From: a bacterium
GTDB lineage: Bacteria > Patescibacteriota > Minisyncoccia > 2-02-FULL-40-12 > IGHO2-12-FULL-4
Reading direction: 5' to 3'
Length of the DNA: 9,433 bases
Assembly (NCBI GenBank): GCA_030695705.1
Contig: JAUYPS010000016.1
Location: 1-9,433, forward strand
The position numbers and the translations under genes are program-made. Of this stretch, positions 4,626 to 9,433 are shown piece after piece (position 1 is the stretch's first letter; every line of letters begins with the position of its first letter). The notes below the pieces were generated by a model. That model worked only from the letters and a program-made list of their open reading frames with translations, searched no databases and was not told the origin of the DNA.

Positions 4626-5870
4626 ATGCTAGACACAAAAGAGTTTTTATCGGCGATTAAGCAGATTGCCGAAGAGAAAGGTATTCCTCTCGAAAAGATC
4701 ATCGAGACAATTCAGTTGGCCATTGCCGCTGCCTATAAAAGAGAGTATGGCGAAAAGGGGCAAATTATCAGAGCCAAGTTAAACCCGGAAGACGGGGATA
4801 TTAAGTTGACTCAAATTAAGTATGTGGTGGAAGGAGCGGATGAGGAGGGGTATTTAACCGGACCGCTTCCCCAGAGGTTGGAGGAAGACAGAGAATTTAT
4901 TGGTAGACGTGAAAGAGAGGAAACTCAACAGCAACCTGAAACTGAGGGAGAGGGGGAAGAACTTAAAATGAAATACAGCCCGGAAAAGCACGTTCTTTTA
5001 TCCGAGGCCAGAGAGATTGATCCAAAACTTAAAGTGGGAGATGAGTTGATTACTCCTTTGGAGACGAAAACGGATTTCGGAAGAATTGCCGCGCAAACGG
5101 CCAAGCAGGTTATCATTCAAAAATTGCGTGAAGTTGAACGTGAAGTGATTTTTGATGAGTTTAAAAAGAAGGAAGGAGAAGTAATCAGCGGAGTAGTTCA
5201 GCGTCGAGAGGGACCGATGGTTTTTGTAGATCTTGGAAAAACCAACGGGCTTTTGATTCCGGTGGAACAGCTTTTTACCGATAATTACAAAATCGGCCAG
5301 CGTTTTAGATTTTTTATTTTGAAAGTGGAAGAAACTAACCGTGGGCCGGTGGTACTTTTGTCGCGCACTCATCCAAGATTGATTTATAAATTATTCGAAT
5401 TCGAAGTGCCGGAAATTGAAACAGGCAGTGTGGAAATAAAAGGAATTGCCAGAGAGGCCGGATCCCGTTCTAAGATTGCCGTATTTTCTAAAGAAGAAGG
5501 CGTTGATCCGATCGGATCATTGGTGGGCCAAAAGGGGGTTCGGGTGCAGACGGTCATTAATGAGCTTTCCGGAGAAAAGATAGATATTATTGAATGGAGT
5601 GATAATTCGGTGGAGTTTATTGGTAATGCTCTTTCACCGGCCAAGGTTTCAGCGGTGAAAATTTTAGATGAACATCGTCAACATGCTTTAGCTGAAGTTA
5701 AAGAAGATCAGTTTTCTTTGGCTATCGGCAAGAAAGGTCAAAATGTGCGCTTGGCGGCTAAGTTGACCGGCTGGAAAATAGATGTTCGTTCGCCTAAAGA
5801 GGAAATTTCTTCAGAACAAGTGGAAGCGCCGGCAGAAGCAGTAACCGAAGCCGAAGTTAAAGCGGATTAA
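4626..5870 (+). CDS. nusA: Transcription termination/antitermination factor NusA
   Basis: NusA binds RNA polymerase and nascent RNA, and modulates pausing, termination and antitermination. The 414-aa protein has the N-terminal polymerase-binding domain (about 1-175, with AYKREYG at 36-42 and DFGRIAAQTAKQVI at 150-163), an S1 domain (about 183-248), KH1 (about 265-345, GQKG at 301-304, GEKIDIIEW at 316-324) and KH2 (about 350-388, AIGKKGQNVRLAAKLTGWKIDV). The N-domain carries an acidic/Gln-rich insertion (about 70-118). The C-terminal acidic repeats of E. coli NusA are absent; instead there is a short Glu/Ala-rich tail (391-414). ATG at 4626 gives the usual NusA N-terminus, but there is no Shine-Dalgarno and TATAAT ends 10 bases upstream, so the mRNA is close to leaderless. 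rimP, infB and rbfA, frequent neighbours elsewhere, are absent; trigger factor follows after 76 bases. Confidence 0.97.
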   Translation: MLDTKEFLSAIKQIAEEKGIPLEKIIETIQLAIAAAYKREYGEKGQIIRAKLNPEDGDIKLTQIKYVVEGADEEGYLTGPLPQRLEEDREFIGRREREETQQQPETEGEGEELKMKYSPEKHVLLSEAREIDPKLKVGDELITPLETKTDFGRIAAQTAKQVIIQKLREVEREVIFDEFKKKEGEVISGVVQRREGPMVFVDLGKTNGLLIPVEQLFTDNYKIGQRFRFFILKVEETNRGPVVLLSRTHPRLIYKLFEFEVPEIETGSVEIKGIAREAGSRSKIAVFSKEEGVDPIGSLVGQKGVRVQTVINELSGEKIDIIEWSDNSVEFIGNALSPAKVSAVKILDEHRQHALAEVKEDQFSLAIGKKGQNVRLAAKLTGWKIDVRSPKEEISSEQVEAPAEAVTEAEVKAD

Positions 5871-5891
5871 GCAAAAAGTTTTGCTTAATCC

Positions 5892-5935
5892 CCGGATTTT
5901 AGCCCGAGCTCCGTCGAGGGCGTAAAAAAATTCGG
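5892..5935. repeat. Short imperfect hairpin between nusA and trigger factor gene
   Basis: ccg (5892-5894) pairs with cgg (5933-5935), then AT pairs, then gccc (5902-5905) with gggc (5918-5921), with single-base bulges and a 12-nt loop. A smaller stem, gcaaa/tttgc (5871-5875 with 5880-5884), sits just after the nusA stop. Neither is followed by a T-tract on the plus strand, so they do not look like terminators. They fit a processing, stability or leader structure in a nusA-tig message. Confidence 0.4.
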
Positions 5936-5946
5936 AAAACCTATTT

Positions 5947-7221
5947 ATGCTAACCAAACTTAAACCAATTGCCAACTCGCAAACTGAATTGGAGGTAGAA
6001 CTCAATAAAGAAGAGCTACGGGTGTACTTAGAAAAAGCCAGCGAGAATCTTTCGCGAGCTATTAGTATTTCTGGTTTTCGTCCCGGTAAAGTTCCTTTTG
6101 AGGTTTTAAGAAAAGAAATCGGTGATAAGAAAATCTTAGAAGAGGCCTTAGAAATGGCAGTGGTCAGCAGTTTAGCCAAGGCAGCGGAAAAGGAGAAATT
6201 GGAAGTGATGACTTCTTCCGAGTTAAAGATCACCGAGAATACGGCGGATTTATTGCGATACTCCGTAAAATTGATGCTTTACCCGGAGGTGAAGTTGGGC
6301 GGTTACAAGAACTTGAAGACAGAAAAGAAAGAAGTAAAAGTTGAAGATAAAGAAATAGAAGAAGCCATTCAGTATATTTTAAAATCTCGGGCAACTTACC
6401 AGGATTTTGATGGTTCGGCTGAAACCGGGCATCATCTTGAAATTGATTTCGAAGTCAGTACCGGAGGCCAGCCGGTTGAAGGAGGAAAAAGCGAGAATCA
6501 CCCTTTTGTTTTAGGAAAAGGTAATTTTATTCCCGGTTTTGAGGAACAGTTAAAAGGATTAAAAAAGGGAGAGGTAAAAGAGTTTTCTCTGCAAGCACCG
6601 AGGGACTATTATCAGAAAAGTTTGTCCGGAAAAAAGCTCGACTTTAAAATAACCATTAAGTCAGTAAAAACGGTCTTGGTTCCAGAGATGAACGATGATT
6701 TTATAAAAGGACTAGGACACTTCGGTTCGCAAGAGGAACTAAAGAAAAATATTGCTGAAGGAATCAAAGGCGAAAAAGAGCAAAAGGAAAACGAACGGCT
6801 GAGAATGGAAATTTTGGAAAAGATCGATGCTGGCTCAAAAATAGAGGTGCCGGAAAAAATGATTGAGCAACAGCTTGATGCACTTATCGCTAACTTTGAC
6901 CAAAATCTTCATGCGCAAGGAATGGAGCTTAGTTTATATCTGGCCCACCTAAAAAAGAGCCAGGATGATTTAAGAAAAGAGTGGCGAGGACAAGCCGAAA
7001 AGCAAATCCGTCAAAGTTTGATTATGCGGGAAGTGGGACGTCAGGAAAAAATCCAAGTCAGCGAGCAGGAAATTGAAGAAGCGGCAGCTGGTTTGTTAAT
7101 GCGTTATGCTGGTCAAGGACAAGATCAGTCCAAGGTGGACATTGAAGATGTGAAGCAAAGGGCGGGAGAGGCAATTTTTCGGGAGAAAATATTTAAGTTT
7201 TTGAAGGAAAAGAATACTTAG
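5947..7221 (+). CDS. tig: Trigger factor, ribosome-associated chaperone
   Basis: Trigger factor binds beside the ribosomal exit tunnel and shields nascent chains. The 424-aa protein has all three domains: an N-terminal ribosome-binding domain (about 1-115) with the docking signature GFRPGKVP (43-50, from the family motif GFRxGKxP), an FKBP-type PPIase domain (about 155-243, GNFIPGFEEQLKGLKKGE at 192-209), and the helical C-terminal arms (about 244-424, VPEKMIEQQLD at 301-311). Length is close to E. coli Tig (432 aa). ATG at 5947 gives the expected start; there is no clear Shine-Dalgarno (only GGAAA 5934-5938) and no nearby -10, so it is probably read with nusA, 76 bases upstream. Its stop codon overlaps the promoter of the following DoxX-like gene. 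Confidence 0.97.
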   Translation: MLTKLKPIANSQTELEVELNKEELRVYLEKASENLSRAISISGFRPGKVPFEVLRKEIGDKKILEEALEMAVVSSLAKAAEKEKLEVMTSSELKITENTADLLRYSVKLMLYPEVKLGGYKNLKTEKKEVKVEDKEIEEAIQYILKSRATYQDFDGSAETGHHLEIDFEVSTGGQPVEGGKSENHPFVLGKGNFIPGFEEQLKGLKKGEVKEFSLQAPRDYYQKSLSGKKLDFKITIKSVKTVLVPEMNDDFIKGLGHFGSQEELKKNIAEGIKGEKEQKENERLRMEILEKIDAGSKIEVPEKMIEQQLDALIANFDQNLHAQGMELSLYLAHLKKSQDDLRKEWRGQAEKQIRQSLIMREVGRQEKIQVSEQEIEEAAAGLLMRYAGQGQDQSKVDIEDVKQRAGEAIFREKIFKFLKEKNT

Positions 7222-7230
7222 TGTTATACT
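7201..7230 (+). promoter_or_regulatory. Promoter inside the end of tig giving a leaderless doxX-like transcript
   Basis: TTGAAG (7201-7206), 18-base spacer, TATACT (7225-7230) with an upstream TGT, an extended -10. Seven bases past the box is 7237, the G of the GTG start codon. The promoter overlaps the last codons and stop of tig. Confidence 0.6.
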
Positions 7231-7236
7231 TGTACA

Positions 7237-7614
7237 GTGTTTACTTCTGCGAGATATTCATTTTGGTTTTTAAAGATTGGCTTAGCGGCAGTTTTTATCT
7301 GGTTCGGAATTGATAAATTTATCCATCCGTCTTACTGGATCAATGCCTGGGTTCCGGCCGGCTTTTTAACTTTTTTGGCCCGCTTTAACATCGATGGCCA
7401 ACAGTTTATCTTCTTAATGGCCATTTTTGAAATGCTGGTAGGGATCAGTTTGCTAACCGGAATCTTAGTAAAAACGTTTTCTTTTCTGTCTATTCTTTTT
7501 TTGGTCTCCGTTTTTTTTACCGCCCCTCTTAATGAGGTTATTATCCGGGACATCGGTTTAATTGGAGGATTTCTGGCGATTCTTTTCTGGCCGAACCGAA
7601 GACACTCTCTTTGA
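7237..7614 (+). CDS. DoxX-like small integral membrane protein
   Basis: The 125-aa protein has four predicted membrane helices (about 9-27, 56-77, 80-96 and 103-118). The opening pattern, with KIGLAAVFIWFGIDKFIHPSYW at 13-34, matches the first helix of DoxX/SURF4-type proteins (small, residue-poor family linked to membrane redox or quinone processes in some bacteria; function here unknown). The start is GTG at 7237, which is also the predicted transcription start of an extended -10 promoter, so translation probably begins on a leaderless mRNA. No ATG is available near the N-terminus and no Shine-Dalgarno is seen. The stop is TGA, which supports standard stop-codon use. It starts 15 bases after tig and is followed by a hairpin with a GAAA loop. 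Confidence 0.75.
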   Translation: MFTSARYSFWFLKIGLAAVFIWFGIDKFIHPSYWINAWVPAGFLTFLARFNIDGQQFIFLMAIFEMLVGISLLTGILVKTFSFLSILFLVSVFFTAPLNEVIIRDIGLIGGFLAILFWPNRRHSL

Positions 7615-7639
7615 CCGGATAGTGAATTTGTTGTAGAGT
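7611..7639 (+). promoter_or_regulatory. Candidate promoter for the cysteine desulfurase gene
   Basis: TTGACC (7611-7616, 5/6), 17-base spacer, TAGAGT (7634-7639, 4/6). The predicted start near 7646 would put the long hairpin 7682-7807 into the leader of the desulfurase mRNA. The -35 overlaps the doxX-like stop codon. Confidence 0.45.
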
Positions 7640-7640
7640 A

Positions 7641-7662
7641 AAAATTCCCGAAAGGGAATTTT
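7641..7662 (+). terminator. GAAA-loop hairpin, possible weak terminator after doxX-like gene
   Basis: A perfect 9-bp stem pairs 7641-7649 with 7654-7662 around a GAAA tetraloop. The 3' arm ends in TTTT followed by ATTA. Only three G-C pairs and a short T-run make termination inefficient, but the position fits the end of the doxX-like transcript. Confidence 0.45.
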
Positions 7663-7681
7663 ATTATGTCTCAAAAGTCAA

Positions 7682-7807
7682 ACAAATCAGCCATACACCC
7701 ACTCGAAAACTCCCGAGGAGATTCTAGTCGGGCTAAAGCACCGACTAAGAAACTTCTCCTTACAGCGAAGAGTCGAGGGTCGAGAGTGGGTCGTATGACT
7801 GATTTGT
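7682..7807. repeat. 126-nt imperfect hairpin covering the desulfurase start codon
   Basis: The lower stem pairs 7682-7704 with 7784-7807 (21 of 23, one bulged T at 7791). The upper stem pairs aggaga (7716-7721) with tctcct (7755-7760), ttc (7722-7724) with gaa (7749-7751) and tagtcgg (7725-7731) with ccgacta (7741-7747), closing a 9-nt loop. The ATG at 7795 is paired to cat at 7692-7694. Both lower-stem mismatches (C7691/A7798 and A7697/C7792) would be G-U wobbles in minus-strand RNA. Confidence 0.7.
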
Positions 7808-8952
7808 CAATAATCTATCTTGATTACGCAGCCAGTACCCCGGTAGATAAGAGAGTGAATGAACTTATGGCGGATATTTCTGTTCGGCATTTTGGCAACG
7901 CCTCTTCTGTCCATAGTTTTGGTTTGGAAGCTAAAAGTATTTTGGAGGAAGCCCGCGAAAAAATTGCCGGATTGTTATCCGTTAAATCGGATGAAATAAT
8001 TTTTACCAGTTCCGGAACAGAGTCGGTTAATCTGGCTATTTTTGGCATTGCCCATGCCTACCAGTCACATGGGAAACATATCGTTACTTCTAAAATTGAA
8101 CATCTTTCAGTTTTGAATACTTGTCGGCAGTTGGAAAAAGAGGGATTCAAGATTGATTATGTTCCGGTAGAGAAAAATGGAATCGTCGATCCGGTAAAAA
8201 TAATTAAAACTGTTAGACCAGACACGGTTCTTGTTTCGGTACAGTATGCCAACAACGAAATCGGCACCATTCAGCCAATTAGAGAAATTGCTAAAAAATT
8301 AAAGATGGCTGATTTGTCCGTTCCTGTTTTCCATACTGATGCTTGTCAGGCGGCGGGATTTTTGAATATCAGGCCGGAAATATTGGGTGTAGATATGCTT
8401 TCTTTCAACGGCTCAAAGATATACGGTCCGAAGGGGATCGGTGTTTTATTTAAGAAAAGTAAAATTCAGCTGGAGCCGATGTTTTATGGCGGTTCTCAAG
8501 AGAGAGGACTAAGAGCGGGAACAGAGAATATTGCTTTGACGGCCGGGATAGCTTTTGCTTTGGAGTTAGTAGAGAAAAACAAAGGAAAAGAAGCAAAGCG
8601 TTTGGCTGGTTTACGCGACTGGCTGATTGAAAAAATTCAGAAGGAAATTCCGGAAACAAAGCTAAACGGCGATGCTCAAAAGCGGTTGTCTAATAACATA
8701 AATATTTCTTTCAAAGATATCGATGGAGAAATACTGATGTTGGGTTTGAACCGGCAAGGTTTTGCCATTTCTACCGGCTCGGCTTGTACCATTTCAGAAA
8801 CGGGCCCTTCGCATGTAATCTCCGCTTTAGGAGCTACTAAGGGTTGGGGTAATTTGAGGATAACTCTGGGTCGAGGAACCACCCATAAAGATCTGGAGAA
8901 GTTTTTGGAAGTGCTAAAAAAAGAAGTGGAAAGACGGAGAAAAATTACTTAG
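7795..8952 (+). CDS. Cysteine desulfurase (NifS/IscS family)
   Basis: This PLP enzyme takes sulfur from cysteine as a persulfide for Fe-S clusters and tRNA thiolation. Counting from ATG 7795 (385 aa): IYLDYAASTPVD (7-18), H103 in IEHLSVL (the PLP-stacking His), YANNEIGTIQPI (151-162), D182 in HTDACQAAG, PLP lysine K208 in NGSKIYGPKG (Ser replaces the usual His before Lys), RAGTENI (240-246), and catalytic C331 in TGSACTISETGPSHVI. The frame stays open to an ATG at 7666, adding 43 residues. That extension is basic, resembles no family member's N-terminus and merely translates the hairpin at 7682-7807, so I prefer 7795, although no Shine-Dalgarno precedes it and GGGAA precedes 7666. IscU/NifU partners are absent here, so NifS versus IscS cannot be decided. 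The stop codon abuts the 3' end of the opposing tRNA-Lys. Confidence 0.95.
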   Translation: MTDLSIIYLDYAASTPVDKRVNELMADISVRHFGNASSVHSFGLEAKSILEEAREKIAGLLSVKSDEIIFTSSGTESVNLAIFGIAHAYQSHGKHIVTSKIEHLSVLNTCRQLEKEGFKIDYVPVEKNGIVDPVKIIKTVRPDTVLVSVQYANNEIGTIQPIREIAKKLKMADLSVPVFHTDACQAAGFLNIRPEILGVDMLSFNGSKIYGPKGIGVLFKKSKIQLEPMFYGGSQERGLRAGTENIALTAGIAFALELVEKNKGKEAKRLAGLRDWLIEKIQKEIPETKLNGDAQKRLSNNINISFKDIDGEILMLGLNRQGFAISTGSACTISETGPSHVISALGATKGWGNLRITLGRGTTHKDLEKFLEVLKKEVERRRKIT

Positions 8953-9025
8953 TCCGCCCGGCAGGACTCGAACCTGCGACATTGGACTTAAGAGGTCCCT
9001 GCTCTACCAACTGAGCTACGGGCGG
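8953..9025 (-). tRNA. tRNA-Lys (anticodon CTT)
   Basis: Full cloverleaf of 73 nt: acceptor CCGCCCG/CGGGCGG, T8 A9, D-stem GCTC/GAGC with AGTTGGTA loop, anticodon stem GGGAC/GTCCA with loop CTCTTAA, variable ATGTC, T-stem GCAGG/CCTGC with TTCGAGT loop, discriminator A. The first anticodon-stem pair (27-43) is a G-A mismatch. CCA is not encoded. It lies 15 bases downstream of tRNA-Arg on the same strand, and its 3' end directly abuts the desulfurase stop codon. Confidence 0.95.
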
Positions 9026-9040
9026 ATTTTTAAATTTTAG

Positions 9041-9112
9041 TGTCCCTGGAGGGAATTGAACCCCCACTTTTTGCTTCGAAGGCAAATGTGATATCCGTTT
9101 CACCACAGGGAC
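9041..9112 (-). tRNA. tRNA-Arg (anticodon TCG)
   Basis: Full cloverleaf of 72 nt: acceptor GTCCCTG/CAGGGAC, D-stem GTGA/TCAC with AACGGATA loop, anticodon stem TTTGC/GCAAA with loop CTTCGAA, 4-nt variable loop AAGT, T-stem GGGGG/CCCTC (one G-T pair) with TTCAATT loop, discriminator A. CCA is not encoded. It is the first of a two-tRNA minus-strand unit with tRNA-Lys. Confidence 0.95.
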
Positions 9113-9134
9113 ATTTGTGGATTAATAAGTTCTA

Positions 9135-9163
9135 ATTTAACCAAATTTTGGAGTAAAAATCAA
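9135..9163 (-). promoter_or_regulatory. Candidate promoter for the tRNA-Arg/tRNA-Lys unit
   Basis: On the minus strand TTGATT (9163-9158), 17-base spacer, TTAAAT (9140-9135); both boxes 4/6. The predicted start near 9128 lies 16 bases before the tRNA-Arg 5' end, and the promoter sits just past the terminator of the preceding gene. Confidence 0.45.
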
Positions 9164-9170
9164 CCGACAG

Positions 9171-9209
9171 AAAACATAAACCGCGCCATTCCGGCGCGGT
9201 TTATGTTTT
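9171..9209. terminator. Strong bidirectional rho-independent terminator
   Basis: A perfect 17-bp stem pairs 9171-9187 with 9193-9209 around a 5-nt loop (attcc). The GC-rich apex (ccgcgcc/ggcgcgg) and A/T-rich base give a T-rich 3' side on either strand. On the minus strand it ends the 3D-domain gene's transcript 18 bases past its stop; on the plus strand it could stop readthrough from the desulfurase gene. Confidence 0.9.
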
Positions 9210-9226
9210 GTCTGCTTTCCTAAAAA

Positions 9227-9433
9227 TTAGGAAACAATCTCAATTTTGATTTTTCGGACACCCCACTCTTTAGCTTCTGCTCTGGTGGAGAACCATAAGT
9301 CGATTCTGTAATCGTATCTTTTATTCATGCGGTCTTCGATGACGAATACTTTATCGCCGAAAATCTCAGGGATTTTGATGATCGTACCTAACGGCAAGAA
9401 GTTGGCAGCGACCACACCATCACGCACATGAGT
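9227..9433 (-). CDS. 3D-domain (Asp-Asp-Asp) cell-wall protein, C-terminal part only
   Basis: The frame is open to the window edge, so the N-terminus lies outside; the GTG at 9425-9427 is not taken as the start because the sequence upstream still fits the domain. From the edge it reads THVRDGVVAANFLPLGTIIK, then VFVIEDRMNKRYDYRIDLWF, then EAKEWGVRKIKIEIV. This matches the 3D domain found at the C-terminus of MltA, YocH/Rpf-like and related wall-active proteins, a double-psi beta-barrel. Two of the three signature aspartates are present (in IEDRM and RIDLWF); the position before the PLGT motif is Asn (AANFLPLGT) rather than Asp. The protein probably acts on peptidoglycan outside the membrane. 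A 7-bp hairpin (9216-9222 with 9228-9234) overlaps the stop codon, followed by the strong terminator at 9171-9209. Confidence 0.8.
   Translation of the reverse strand, partial: THVRDGVVAANFLPLGTIIKIPEIFGDKVFVIEDRMNKRYDYRIDLWFSTRAEAKEWGVRKIKIEIVS

Noticed and set aside
7600..7620. Reassigned TGA codon (genetic code 25)
   Set aside because: TGA ends the DoxX-like frame at a sensible length and glycines in all proteins use GGN codons.
7666..7794. 43-residue N-terminal extension of the cysteine desulfurase from ATG 7666
   Set aside because: Basic low-complexity sequence that translates the hairpin arms; family proteins begin a few residues before the IYLDYAA motif, matching ATG 7795. Kept as an alternative because GGGAA precedes 7666.
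1..9433. CRISPR array, insertion sequence or phage genes
   Set aside because: No direct-repeat/spacer periodicity, transposase, integrase or structural phage gene was seen.

Overview
The window looks like a chromosomal segment of a Candidate Phyla Radiation (Patescibacteria) bacterium, probably Parcubacteria-like. This is inferred from compact core genes mixed with type IV pilus/competence parts, a Pro/Thr-rich ComEA-like protein, a NusA with an acidic insertion, tRNAs without an encoded CCA, few Shine-Dalgarno sites and a 3D-domain protein. No marker gene here fixes the phylum. TGA is used as a stop (end of the DoxX-like gene), which argues against the code-25 lineages.

Left half (1-3770), minus strand: pilB/gspE-type ATPase, then ruvB, then a comEA-like helix-hairpin-helix gene. 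Gaps of about 185 and 240 bases separate them, and each holds a long imperfect inverted repeat. The one between pilB and ruvB also has a near-consensus plus-strand promoter and a 25-bp closing stem, so it may be an unannotated structured RNA. PilB and ComEA suggest type IV pilus-driven DNA uptake, and RuvB is the Holliday-junction motor.

Centre (3770-4176) is a divergent intergenic region. It holds an extended -10 box exactly placed for a leaderless pilB mRNA, one perfect DnaA-box 9-mer, a 182-nt imperfect hairpin, and an extended -10 promoter reading right.

Right half, plus strand: an unrecognised 118-aa protein with its own promoter, Shine-Dalgarno and intrinsic terminator; nusA; trigger factor (tig); a DoxX-like membrane protein; and a NifS/IscS cysteine desulfurase. 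The desulfurase's family-consistent start codon lies inside the 3' arm of another long hairpin. tRNA-Lys(CTT) and tRNA-Arg(TCG) follow on the minus strand, then a strong terminator and the C-terminal end of a 3D-domain protein cut by the window edge.

Two patterns stand out. First, every large intergenic gap carries its own long imperfect palindrome, with different sequence but similar size and architecture. Second, at least three genes (pilB, nusA, doxX) have a -10 box so close to the start codon that their mRNAs should be leaderless or nearly so.
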